A DNA stretch of 64,000 nucleotides from Thermoanaerobaculia bacterium (GTDB lineage Bacteria; Acidobacteriota; Thermoanaerobaculia; Multivoradales; Multivoraceae): contig JAJEBV010000029.1 in NCBI GenBank assembly GCA_022822365.1, positions 26,271 through 90,270 on the forward strand, written 5' to 3'. Numbering within the stretch: the first letter of the stretch is position 1; each line of letters begins with the position of its first letter. A model generated the notes under the pieces. It ran no database searches. It saw only the letters and a list, made by a program, of their open reading frames with translations, and had not been told where the DNA came from. The translations under genes and the position numbers were made by a program. Shown piece by piece: positions 28,542-36,937 of this stretch.

Positions 28542-31500
28542 CTACCGCTGGAACCAGAACGGCTTCCGCTGCAGCTTCTCGCCGGCGATCTCGTTCATCG
28601 ACAGGGCGTCGAAGATGCGGCCGCCGACCATGACGTAGCGGACGAGCTCGGAGTTACGCAGGTTCTCGAGCGGGTTCTCGTCGAGGACGATCAGGTCGGC
28701 CAGCTTTCCGGCCTCGAGGGAGCCGAGGTCGGCTTCCATGCCGATGTAGCGGGCGCCGTTGATCGTGCCGGCGATCAGCGCCCGGTGCGGGCTCATCCCG
28801 CCCTGCTCGAACATCCACATCTCCCAGTGGGCGGCGAGACCCTCGCGCTGGCCGTGGGCGCCGAGCATGATCTGCACGCCGGCCTGGTCGAGGGCGTTGG
28901 TGACTCGCGCGGCAAGGATGTGGTTGTACTCGCCTTCCGGCGCCTTCTGGCGGCGGCGGGAACGGGCGTCGATCACCTCCTGCGGCACGTAGTTCAGCAG
29001 CCGCTCGTTGGCCCAGACGTCCGTGTGCTCGTACCAGTAGGCCTCGCCCTGGATGCCGCCGAAGGCGACGCCGAGCGTCGGCGTGTTGCCGACGCGGCTG
29101 TTGCCCCAGAACTGGATCACGTCGTCGTAGATCGCGCCCACGGAGAGCGAGTGCTCGATGCCGGTGTGGCCGTCGGCGACCATCGTCATGTTGTGCTGGA
29201 AAAGCGCGCCGCCCTCGTTGACCACGAGCATGCCGAGGTCGCGGGCGGCGGCGACGATCTTCTGGCGCTGGTCGCGCCGGGGCTGGTTGTAGCTTTTCAC
29301 GCTGATCGCGCCGGCCTTCTGCAGGCGGCGCACGTGCTGGACCGCGTCATCCGGCGTCTCGACGATCGCGCGGAAGGCGCCGAGGGCGCCGTAGAGGATC
29401 GTGCCGGTGGCGAACAGCCGCGGCCCGACGATCTCGCCGGCCTGTTGCATTTCGCTGGCCGCGAAGAAGGTGCTGGTGTCGGTCGAGGGGTCGTGGGCCG
29501 TCGTCACGCCGAAGGCGAGCGTCGCGTAGAGCTCGGAGTTCTGCTGCGGAATGATCTCCTGGCTGCCCTGCGGACCGTGCCAGTGGACGTCGACCAGACC
29601 GGGCATGACGGTCATGCCGGCGGCGTCAATCACCGTCGCGTCGGCCGGCACGTCGACCTGGCGTGACGGGCCGACGGCCTCGATCCGGTCGCCGTCGACG
29701 ACGACCGTGCCGCGGCGGATGATCTTCAGGTTGTCCTGGCCTGCCATCGTGATCAGCCGCGCGTTCGTGATCGCGATCCGGCCCTCGGGACGGTGGGCGG
29801 TGACGTCGAAGCCGAGGTCGAGGCCGCTCGCGGGCTCTTCGACTACGTCGTCGTCTCCGTCCTCGGCCTCGTCGCCTGCCGGCGCGAAGGCGTCCCCGAG
29901 CCGGCGCTCGAACAGCTCGGGCCCCAGGGACCAGTACAGGGTCGAGCTGTCGCCCGAGAAGTGGAGGTAGGCGCCGTCGTCGGTCGAGACGTTTCTGACC
30001 GGCAGGCCGGGTGTCCGTGGCCCAACCTTGATCGCCTTCGAAGCCGGGGTGAACGGCACGACGTGGGCGTCGAAGCGCTCCGCGAAGGCCAGCCAGCGGC
30101 CGTCGGGGGAGACCCGCATCTCGGTGGCGACCTTGCTGCCGGCGTGGTCGCGGGTCTTCGCGTCGCCACTGCTTACGAGCGGCACGCTGCGGAGCACCCG
30201 CCGGTCCCATCTCTCGGTGACGGTGAAGTAGACGCGATCCGCGTCGCCGCCGAAGTGCGGGCCGGCGCCGGCGCGGGCGAAGCGCACGGGAACGCCTCCA
30301 CCGGCGGCGTCGATCCGGTAGAGCCCCGGGTCTTTCGACCACAACGGACTCAGGATACCGCCGCTCCGGCTCTTGCGGTAGACGACGGTCGCTCCGTCGG
30401 GCGAGAAGGCGGGTTCGAGGTAGAGGCCGGGATCCGGCGTGATCGTCCGCCCTTCGCCACCGGCGGCCGGCGCGATGCGCACCGCGCCCAGGTCCTCGTC
30501 GTGCCAGCTCACGTAGACGATCTGTTGCCCGTCGCGCGACCAGGACGGGTAGAACTCGTAGTGGTCGTCCTGGGCGGTCAGTCGCCGCGCTTCGCCGACC
30601 TCGCCGGTTTCGGGGTCCCGGCCGCGGGTCCATAGCCGCCCGAGGGTCTGGAAGACGACCTGATCGCCGGCGGGGGAGACCTGGATCCAGCGGAGCATCT
30701 TCGTCCGGAAGGTGTCCGGCGCCGCCTCGAAGTCGAAGGCGAGAGCCTCCTTCATCCGGTGCATGGCGCGCACGCGGAACGGGATCCCGCTGACCTCGCG
30801 AGTCTCGATGTCGATCCGGTGGAGGCCGCCGCGCGCCCAGAAGACGACGGAGCGGCTGTCCGGCGTCCAGGCCATGCCCGGATAGACGCCGTGGACCGCC
30901 CAGATCTCCTGCATGTCGCGGTCGAGCGCGTCATGGATCGGAATGTTCTCGCCGCTTCTGAGATCGTGCAGGAAGAGGTGGCTCTGGAAGCGGATCCGGC
31001 GCACGAAGGCGAGGTACCTGCCGTCGGGTGACGGAGTCGGGCGGACGGCGCCGCCGGGCCCCGAGATCACGGTCTCGATCTCCCCGGTCTCGCGGTCGAT
31101 GCGGCGGATCGAGTAGATGCCCGTGGCCGCGTTCCGGCCGTACTCGTAGACGCCGCCCGGCGTCGTGTCCTGGCTGAAGTAGACGTAGCGCCCGTCCGGC
31201 GAGAAGGCCGGCTCGCCGAGGTCCTTCTGCTCGTTCGGTTTCTCGTTCAACTGGAGGCCCGAACCCTCGCCACTGGCGTGGTAGAGCCAGATCTCCCCGC
31301 TGCCGATCGAACGGGTCGACACGAAGTGCTTGCGCGCCGCGATGAAGCGGCCGTCCGGGCTCCAGACCGGGTTGTTGACGAGGCGAAAGTCCTCGCGGCT
31401 GAGCTGCTTCGGTTCGCCGCCGCTTGCCGGGATCGTCCAGACGTTGTCGCCGCCGCTCCGGTCGCTGATGAAGGCGATCCGGCTGCCGTCCGGGCTGAAG

Positions 31501-31802
31501 CGCGGCATCATGTCCCACGCCATCCCGTTCGTCAGCGCCTCCGCGTCGCCACCGCCGATCGGCAGCAGGTAGAGGTCGCCCAGCAGATCGAAGACGATCC
31601 GCTCGCCGTCCGGCGACACGTCGAGGCCCATCCAGGTGCCCTCGGTCGTGTCGATCCCGACCTCGTACTCGTCCCCGGGCGGGTCGTTCACGTCCCACTC
31701 CTTCGCGTCCTCGGCAACGAGGGCCGGAACGGCGGCGAGAGCCAGGAGCAAGCCGGAGGAGAGCTGGAACGGAAGGCTGGAGCGCGGGGAAAGACGTGTC
31801 AT
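28542..31802 (-). CDS. Exported WD40/PD40 beta-propeller plus amidohydrolase fusion
   Basis: A 1086-aa protein with a signal peptide (about 1-30, GLLLALAAVPALVAED). Many TolB/PD40 propeller repeats (FSPDGSRIAFIS, WSPDGRFIAA and others, about 55-640) precede an amidohydrolase domain (about 690-1075). The metal ligands start with GLVDVHWHGP. ADGHTGIEHSL and IMLGAHGQREGLAAHWE follow, and the end carries the family hallmark LGSLEAGKLADLIVLDENPL. Such fusions are common in Acidobacteriota and may process periplasmic peptides or cyclic amides. A TAGACT box 6 nt before the ATG suggests a leaderless transcript. Confidence 0.85.
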   Translation of the reverse strand: MTRLSPRSSLPFQLSSGLLLALAAVPALVAEDAKEWDVNDPPGDEYEVGIDTTEGTWMGLDVSPDGERIVFDLLGDLYLLPIGGGDAEALTNGMAWDMMPRFSPDGSRIAFISDRSGGDNVWTIPASGGEPKQLSREDFRLVNNPVWSPDGRFIAARKHFVSTRSIGSGEIWLYHASGEGSGLQLNEKPNEQKDLGEPAFSPDGRYVYFSQDTTPGGVYEYGRNAATGIYSIRRIDRETGEIETVISGPGGAVRPTPSPDGRYLAFVRRIRFQSHLFLHDLRSGENIPIHDALDRDMQEIWAVHGVYPGMAWTPDSRSVVFWARGGLHRIDIETREVSGIPFRVRAMHRMKEALAFDFEAAPDTFRTKMLRWIQVSPAGDQVVFQTLGRLWTRGRDPETGEVGEARRLTAQDDHYEFYPSWSRDGQQIVYVSWHDEDLGAVRIAPAAGGEGRTITPDPGLYLEPAFSPDGATVVYRKSRSGGILSPLWSKDPGLYRIDAAGGGVPVRFARAGAGPHFGGDADRVYFTVTERWDRRVLRSVPLVSSGDAKTRDHAGSKVATEMRVSPDGRWLAFAERFDAHVVPFTPASKAIKVGPRTPGLPVRNVSTDDGAYLHFSGDSSTLYWSLGPELFERRLGDAFAPAGDEAEDGDDDVVEEPASGLDLGFDVTAHRPEGRIAITNARLITMAGQDNLKIIRRGTVVVDGDRIEAVGPSRQVDVPADATVIDAAGMTVMPGLVDVHWHGPQGSQEIIPQQNSELYATLAFGVTTAHDPSTDTSTFFAASEMQQAGEIVGPRLFATGTILYGALGAFRAIVETPDDAVQHVRRLQKAGAISVKSYNQPRRDQRQKIVAAARDLGMLVVNEGGALFQHNMTMVADGHTGIEHSLSVGAIYDDVIQFWGNSRVGNTPTLGVAFGGIQGEAYWYEHTDVWANERLLNYVPQEVIDARSRRRQKAPEGEYNHILAARVTNALDQAGVQIMLGAHGQREGLAAHWEMWMFEQGGMSPHRALIAGTINGARYIGMEADLGSLEAGKLADLIVLDENPLENLRNSELVRYVMVGGRIFDALSMNEIAGEKLQRKPFWFQR

Positions 31803-31848
31803 CCCGCGAGTCTACGACCGATCGGGCGTACCCCGGCGGCGCCGGGCG

Positions 31849-34086
31849 CTAGGGCTGCCAGAGGTAGTTGAACTTGACGATCAGTTCGCGGCGGGCGGTC
31901 TCCCGTGCGTTGAAGGTGGGCGCATCCCAGTTGTGGTTGTAGACGACGAAGAGGTTGGCGCCAGGCTTGTAGATCCAGTTGAAACGCACGTTGATTCCGG
32001 CGAGCTGCGCCGCTTCGTTGTACTGGGCCAGCGTGTTGAGCCGCAGGTCCGGGCTGAAGGCGGCGTCGAGGCGGACGGTGTAGATCGTGGCGGTGAAGTC
32101 TCCCTGCGGCAGCGTGACGTCGTTGTAGTTCCACTGGAACTCGGTCAGCAGGTGGCGCGAGAGACGGACGTAGCTCGACAGGACGTAGCTCCGGCGGTCG
32201 CCGCCGAAGAACTCGCCGACGTTGATGTTGCCGCGCCAGGCCAGCCGCCGTCCCTGGTTGGAGAACCCCCGCAGGAAGATCGAATCGAACTCGTAGAGAC
32301 CCGCGGGGATCACGATCCCCGGGCTGATCTCGAAGGGTTCGAAGAGCTGCTCGACCTCGTTGACGAATGCCAGGCGAAACCGGTCGTCGCCGGTGGTGCG
32401 CATGCCGATGGGCGCCAGGAGGAGCTTGCGGCTCTCCACCTGGCCCAGACTCTCGCGCTCGAAGTAGTCGAGTTCCGCTTCGAGCGTCACGCTGCGGACG
32501 ACGCCCCGGTTGACCCGCGGTTCCCAGCGCACCCTGGGGTTGTAGCGGCGGAAGTCGCGTCGCAGGAGAAAGCCGGAGGCGGGCTGGAAGTCTGCCTGGG
32601 CCTCCATCAGATCGACGTTGGCGCGCACGGTGCGCGTCGTGTAGGCCCAGCCGGCGCCGAGAGCGCCGGTATCGTCACTCGGTCCGTCGTCCTCGCCGGC
32701 TGCCCCGAACAGGTAGAACTGGGACTGCCGGTTCGGCTTGTAGTCGACGTCGACGCCGTAGAGCCGGTTGCCTTCGCCAGCGCGCGGATCGAGTTCGGTG
32801 TAGATCATGCCGACGCTCGAACGCTCCCCGAGATCGCGCTTGAGCCGGAAGACGCTGTGTTGCGTGGCCGGGATCGCGGATCGATCGCCGGTCGCCAGGG
32901 CCTCGGTTCCCACGGTCAGCAGGCCGAGATTCCAGGCGCCGGCCCGGCCGGTGAGGCGGGCGCCGAGGTCGATCGGCACTTCCTGACCCCCGGCGAGACC
33001 GATCCGTCTCGAGAAGAAGGCCTTCATCAGCGGAGGCTGCATGCCGGGCGGAGCCGGCGTGCCGAACTCGAAGATGCCCGCGTTCTCCAGAAAGAACTCT
33101 CTCTTCTCCGGGAAGAAGAGCGAGAAGCGGGTCAGGTTGACCTGCTGCTGGTCGACCTCCACCTGCGCGAAGTCCGTGTTGTAGGTGAGATCGAGGGTCA
33201 GCGACTTCGTCAGGCCCCACTTCAGGTCGCTGCCGCCGTCGATGTCGTCGAGCGTCCCGCTTGCCGGAACGCGCGGTGTCTCCGCGGCGGAGGCCAGGAC
33301 GAAGGGCTTGACGTCGAGCCGCCGCCCCGGCTTGACGCTCGAGATGCCGACGAGATCGCCGGCGAGCGAAACCCGGTGGCCGGCGTACATGCGCGTCACG
33401 GCGGACATGCCGATCTCGCGTCCGATCGGCGCCCAGTAACTCTCCTCGTTCGTCCGGCGGACGACCCGGCGAACGTTCAGCCCCCAGACGCTCTGCGCCG
33501 GATCGAAACGCAGCGTCGAGAAGGGGATCGCGACCTCGGCCTGCCAGCCCTGCGCCGTCGTGCGGGCCGAGGTGGTCCAGACGCCGTTCCACTCGATGTT
33601 CTGGTCCTTGCCTTCGTCGGTGACCAGCGAGTCCGTGCGGGCGCCGAGCGGGTTGACCTCGAAGGTGACGCTGTTGCGCTGGTCGTGGAAGGTGTCAAGG
33701 ACGATGGCGAGCGAGTCGTCGTTGCCCCCGTGGTCCGAATCGCGCTGTAGTTCCCTGGCGACGATGGCCTCCGGCCGGGAGTCGAAGGCGCGGATCCCGA
33801 AGTACAGGACCGTGTCCGTGTAGACGACGGAGAACTCGGTCTGCTGGGCGGCCGGTCGATCGTCCTCCGGCTCGCGGGCGGTGAAGTCGGCGGCGACGGC
33901 CGCCTGCTCCCAGGCGGCCTCGTCGAGGACGCCGTCGACACGGATCGGCGTGTCGATGCGGAGCGCCTCGATCGTGGGCCGCGGGCTGGTGCTCGTCTGT
34001 GCGGCCGCCGCGAGAGGCGGGATGCCGAGGGAGAGAAGAAGTGCGGCCCGCAGACCCCTAGACCGACTTCGTGCGCTTGTCGGCAA
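31849..34086 (-). CDS. CBM9-like/DUF5916 outer-membrane beta-barrel protein
   Basis: A 745-aa protein read from a TTG at 34086 with AGGAG 7 nt upstream; it overlaps the 3' end of the ThDP gene by 29 nt. A signal segment (AALLLSLGIPPLAAAAQ) is followed by a carbohydrate-binding family 9-like domain (about 40-235, IRVDGVLDEAAWEQA and SLAIVLDTFHDQRNSVTFEVNP). A long DUF5916 barrel ends in a terminal aromatic region (NYLWQP). The ligand is unknown. It is cotranslated with a Tat-exported ThDP enzyme, which is an odd pairing. Confidence 0.82.
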   Translation of the reverse strand: MPTSARSRSRGLRAALLLSLGIPPLAAAAQTSTSPRPTIEALRIDTPIRVDGVLDEAAWEQAAVAADFTAREPEDDRPAAQQTEFSVVYTDTVLYFGIRAFDSRPEAIVARELQRDSDHGGNDDSLAIVLDTFHDQRNSVTFEVNPLGARTDSLVTDEGKDQNIEWNGVWTTSARTTAQGWQAEVAIPFSTLRFDPAQSVWGLNVRRVVRRTNEESYWAPIGREIGMSAVTRMYAGHRVSLAGDLVGISSVKPGRRLDVKPFVLASAAETPRVPASGTLDDIDGGSDLKWGLTKSLTLDLTYNTDFAQVEVDQQQVNLTRFSLFFPEKREFFLENAGIFEFGTPAPPGMQPPLMKAFFSRRIGLAGGQEVPIDLGARLTGRAGAWNLGLLTVGTEALATGDRSAIPATQHSVFRLKRDLGERSSVGMIYTELDPRAGEGNRLYGVDVDYKPNRQSQFYLFGAAGEDDGPSDDTGALGAGWAYTTRTVRANVDLMEAQADFQPASGFLLRRDFRRYNPRVRWEPRVNRGVVRSVTLEAELDYFERESLGQVESRKLLLAPIGMRTTGDDRFRLAFVNEVEQLFEPFEISPGIVIPAGLYEFDSIFLRGFSNQGRRLAWRGNINVGEFFGGDRRSYVLSSYVRLSRHLLTEFQWNYNDVTLPQGDFTATIYTVRLDAAFSPDLRLNTLAQYNEAAQLAGINVRFNWIYKPGANLFVVYNHNWDAPTFNARETARRELIVKFNYLWQP

Positions 34087-35917
34087 GGCTGAACTCCTGG
34101 TGCCAGGTGGAGTCGCCGCCGTCGCCCTTGCGATCGACGACCACGTCGACGAGGAAGGGCTCGCCGGCGCGCGTGACCTCGATGCCGCGGCGAATCGCGG
34201 GCCTGAGATCGGCAGCCGACTCGACCGTGACGCCGTCGACGCCCTGGCTCCGGGCGAGACCGGCGAAGTCGATGTCGGGGTCGCCGAGGTGCATGCCGGT
34301 GTAGCGGTTGGCCGCCTTCATCCTGCCGTCGTAGCGGGCGTACGCGAAGCGGACGGTCTGGTAGTTCCGGTTGTTGGTAACGACGGTCAGCACCGGCACG
34401 CCGTAGCGGGCCTGGGACCAGAAACCGGCGGCGCTGTACATGACCGAGCCGTCGCCGATGTTGCAGACGACCTGGCGGTCGGGCTGGCCGAGCTTGGCGC
34501 CGGTCGCGGCGCCGATGCCCCAGCCGAGGCCGGCGCCGGAGGTGGCGAGCCAGGTCTTCTCGTCGTCCCGGTGGCCGGTGGAGAAGAACTGGTTCGAGCC
34601 GCTCAGGTTCTCGCTGACGATGATCGCGTTCGGGTCGAGCTCCGTTTCGAGGACGTGGCCGAGTTCGTCGGCGTGGATCGGGCTGTTGCCGACGTTTGCC
34701 GGGTCGAGCTGGGGCTGCCGGCGAGCGTTCTCGGGCCTCGACGAGCGGATCTTCTTGCGGCGCTCTTCGGTGGTCAGCGACTCGACCGCCTCGACGAGCG
34801 CCTCGGCGGCGAGCTTCGTGTTCGCCACGACGGCGCGGCCGAACGGCCTGTCGCCGCCGATAGCTCCCGTGTTCAGGCCGATCCAGGCGCTCCGCGAACC
34901 CTCGGCGTCGGGCGCGGCGGCGGCGGTGCCGCCGATGTCGCCGACGCCGATGCGCAGCACGAAGTCCCGGTCGCGGCTGCTGTAACCGCCGGCGTAGAGC
35001 GGGTGCATCCGCGGGAAACTGTGGAACGGCCAGTTCACGTCGGCCACGGGTATCCGCAGCAACTCGGCGAGTTCGAGCACGGCCTGCTGGGCGCCGGCCT
35101 TGCTGACTTCGTCGCCGACGTGGATGATGGGCGCTTCGGCTTCGATCAGCGTCCGCGCGACCGCCTCGATGTCCTCGTCGCGCGCCGGGATGTCGTCCGG
35201 AATGATGAAGGAGGCCCGGTCGTGGATCGCGGCGCTGACCCCCTTGGCTTCCAGGGCGTGGTTGGCCAGGGCGAGGTAGGTCGGGCCGCCGGGGGCCGTG
35301 GTCGCGACCTTGAAGGCGCGCCGGAGCATGACCGGTATGGACTCGGCATCGCGCGTTTCCCAGGACATCTTCGTGAACTGCCGGTTCACGTCCTTCTGGT
35401 CGAAGCCCGGCCTGGGCCCCAGCAGCAGGTTGTCGTCCTGCATCTCGTTGTCGAGCAGGCCGGCGGTCACGATGAGAGCCGAGCCGTCGCGGCTCGAGTT
35501 GTAGAGCTGACCGGCCGACTGCGCGGTGCCGGCGATGACGTGGACATTGACGAGAGCCGGTTCGCCGGAGGCCTTGTGGTAGCCGTCGGCCATCGCGATG
35601 ACGATCCCCTCGTGCAGGCCCATGATGAGCTGCATCTTCGGCCGGTCGAGGAAGGCATCGAAGAGGCCGACCTCGAAGGACCCGGGGTTGGTGAACAGGA
35701 AGCGGACGCCGGCCGCTTCCATCTGTTCGACCATCAACTCGCCGCCGGTGCCGTTGGCCGTGTGGCCGGCCGATGCCGGGTCGGCGTTCGTCGCCGCGGC
35801 CGCCGCGTTGGCCGTGGACTCCGCGATCGTGCCGGTGAGCCCCAGCGCGGTCAGCGCCTGGATGAACCCGCGGCGCGAGAGATCGTTGCGGAGGAAGCGG
35901 TAGACCAGTTCGTTCAC
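34058..35917 (-). CDS. Tat-exported thiamine diphosphate-dependent enzyme (acetolactate synthase/decarboxylase-like)
   Basis: A 619-aa ThDP enzyme with an N-terminal twin-arginine signal (LSRRGFIQALTALGLTG, about 13-29) and then three canonical ThDP domains. The cofactor-activating glutamate is in LHEGIVIAMADGY (about 101-113). The ThDP/Mg motif runs from GDGSVMYS to NNRNYQTVR (about 497-526). The similarity is to benzoylformate decarboxylase/acetolactate synthase-like enzymes, and the substrate is unknown. The GTG start has GGGAGG 7 nt upstream. A folded, cofactor-loaded ThDP enzyme sent to the periplasm is unusual. Confidence 0.83.
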   Translation of the reverse strand: MNELVYRFLRNDLSRRGFIQALTALGLTGTIAESTANAAAAATNADPASAGHTANGTGGELMVEQMEAAGVRFLFTNPGSFEVGLFDAFLDRPKMQLIMGLHEGIVIAMADGYHKASGEPALVNVHVIAGTAQSAGQLYNSSRDGSALIVTAGLLDNEMQDDNLLLGPRPGFDQKDVNRQFTKMSWETRDAESIPVMLRRAFKVATTAPGGPTYLALANHALEAKGVSAAIHDRASFIIPDDIPARDEDIEAVARTLIEAEAPIIHVGDEVSKAGAQQAVLELAELLRIPVADVNWPFHSFPRMHPLYAGGYSSRDRDFVLRIGVGDIGGTAAAAPDAEGSRSAWIGLNTGAIGGDRPFGRAVVANTKLAAEALVEAVESLTTEERRKKIRSSRPENARRQPQLDPANVGNSPIHADELGHVLETELDPNAIIVSENLSGSNQFFSTGHRDDEKTWLATSGAGLGWGIGAATGAKLGQPDRQVVCNIGDGSVMYSAAGFWSQARYGVPVLTVVTNNRNYQTVRFAYARYDGRMKAANRYTGMHLGDPDIDFAGLARSQGVDGVTVESAADLRPAIRRGIEVTRAGEPFLVDVVVDRKGDGGDSTWHQEFSLADKRTKSV

Positions 35918-35984
35918 GGTGGGTCCTCCCGGTGTGGCGCGCCGGCACGTTTCCGGCGTTGCGGTTGCTTTCTCTGGTCGATGG

Positions 35985-35993
35985 AGCCTAGCA
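35985..35993 (-). promoter_or_regulatory. Extended -10 candidate for the ThDP enzyme operon
   Basis: On the minus strand TGC-TAGGCT fits the recurrent TGnTAnnnT pattern, about 67 nt before the GTG at 35917. It diverges from the rpmB promoter. Confidence 0.35.
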
Positions 35994-36012
35994 GCCGGTC
36001 GGCTGCCTTCGC

Positions 36013-36041
36013 GCGACAGGGAACGGCTTCGCTGCTATCAT
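36013..36041 (+). promoter_or_regulatory. rpmB promoter
   Basis: GCGACA (36013-36018), a 17-nt spacer, and an extended -10 TGC-TATCAT (36033-36041) form the best sigma-70-like promoter in the window. It lies 64 nt before the rpmB ATG. Confidence 0.55.
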
Positions 36042-36105
36042 CGCGCGCCCAACGAGACCGCCCCGACGCTCTCATCACGGCGTCGCGTCGATGGAGTCCT
36101 GAATC

Positions 36106-36345
36106 ATGCCCAGAGTCTGCCGGATCACCGGCAAGAAGCCGCTCAGCGGCCACAACATTTCCCACGCGCACAACGTCACGAACAAGTGGCAGCGGCCGAA
36201 CATCCAGACCAAGCGGCTGTACGTCCCCGAACTGAGGCGGACGCTGAAGCTCAAAGTATCGACCCGCGCCCTGCGGACGATCGACAAGAAAGGGCTCCTG
36301 CCCTACCTCAAGAGCCGAGGCCTGACCGTCCGCGACGTGACCTGA
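36106..36345 (+). CDS. rpmB: 50S ribosomal protein L28
   Basis: A 79-aa basic ribosomal protein. MPRVCRITGKKPLSGHNISH is the L28 N-terminus and STRALRTIDKKGL the C-terminal signature. GGAG lies upstream of the ATG. Only one cysteine (C5) is present, so the zinc-binding CxxC of some L28 forms is absent. It is a single-gene unit with its own promoter. Confidence 0.95.
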   Translation: MPRVCRITGKKPLSGHNISHAHNVTNKWQRPNIQTKRLYVPELRRTLKLKVSTRALRTIDKKGLLPYLKSRGLTVRDVT

Positions 36346-36427
36346 GGCCCCGGGCGATTGCGGCTGGGCTGCGCGGGTTTCCGACCTCCCGCGGCGGCAA
36401 CCGGCCGGGTAGCAACGGCGCCGGAAC

Positions 36428-36456
36428 TTGACGAGCCGCGAAGTCTTGGGCAGGAT
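36428..36456 (+). promoter_or_regulatory. Possible promoter of the six-Cys secreted protein
   Basis: TTGACG (36428-36433), a 17-nt spacer and CAGGAT (36451-36456) resemble a sigma-70 promoter with a good -35 and a poor -10. Confidence 0.3.
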
Positions 36457-36516
36457 GTTCCCGTTCCAACATGCGTCAGTGGTTGAACTGGCTACAACAG
36501 GAGGGAGAGTCGACCC

Positions 36517-36900
36517 ATGAAGCGCCCCATCATTGTCTTTTCCGCCGCCGTTGCCCTGCTGGTCGCTTGCCTGGCGTTCGCCTTCGCCCAGGACGCTGCC
36601 CAGGCGCCGCTGGAGGACGCCGCCACGCCGGTAGAGCCACAGGCGAACCCCATCGCGATGACGCAGGCCCCGACAGATACCGACTGCTACAACCGCTGGC
36701 AGGAGTCCCAGTCCAGGTCGTTCTGTTCCATTTCGGACTATAGTGCGACCTCCGAGGGCAAGTGCAACCTCGACCTGAGTTGCGGGAACGGCTACGACAC
36801 CGACGTCGATTGGACCGGCTGGTACAACAACGTCAAGAAACTGCACTGGTGTCACCCCAGCAACCAGGCCTACGGCTTCCTGAAGGTCGGCAGCTGCTGA
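36517..36900 (+). CDS. Small secreted six-cysteine protein, unknown function
   Basis: A 127-aa protein with a clear signal peptide (MKRPIIVFSAAVALLVACLA, cleavage probably after AFA near residue 24). A Pro/Ala-rich spacer follows, then a compact C-terminal region with six cysteines from residue 57 to the last residue (DCYN, SFCSIS, GKCNLDLSCGNG, WCHPS, GSC). The even number suggests three disulfides in the periplasm or outside the cell. AGGAGGGAG lies upstream of the ATG. I do not recognise the family. It precedes an exporter operon by 37 nt, so a link to export is possible but unproven. Confidence 0.75.
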   Translation: MKRPIIVFSAAVALLVACLAFAFAQDAAQAPLEDAATPVEPQANPIAMTQAPTDTDCYNRWQESQSRSFCSISDYSATSEGKCNLDLSCGNGYDTDVDWTGWYNNVKKLHWCHPSNQAYGFLKVGSC

Positions 36901-36937
36901 TCGGCGGCCTTACCCTGATCGGCGTGCCGCGCGCGGT

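Noticed and set aside
33477..35948. 823-codon minus-strand frame and the 784-codon plus-strand frame at 33881
   Set aside because: Both overlap the ThDP enzyme, whose own frame has all catalytic motifs. The alternatives are Arg/Pro or Val/Asp-rich shadows.
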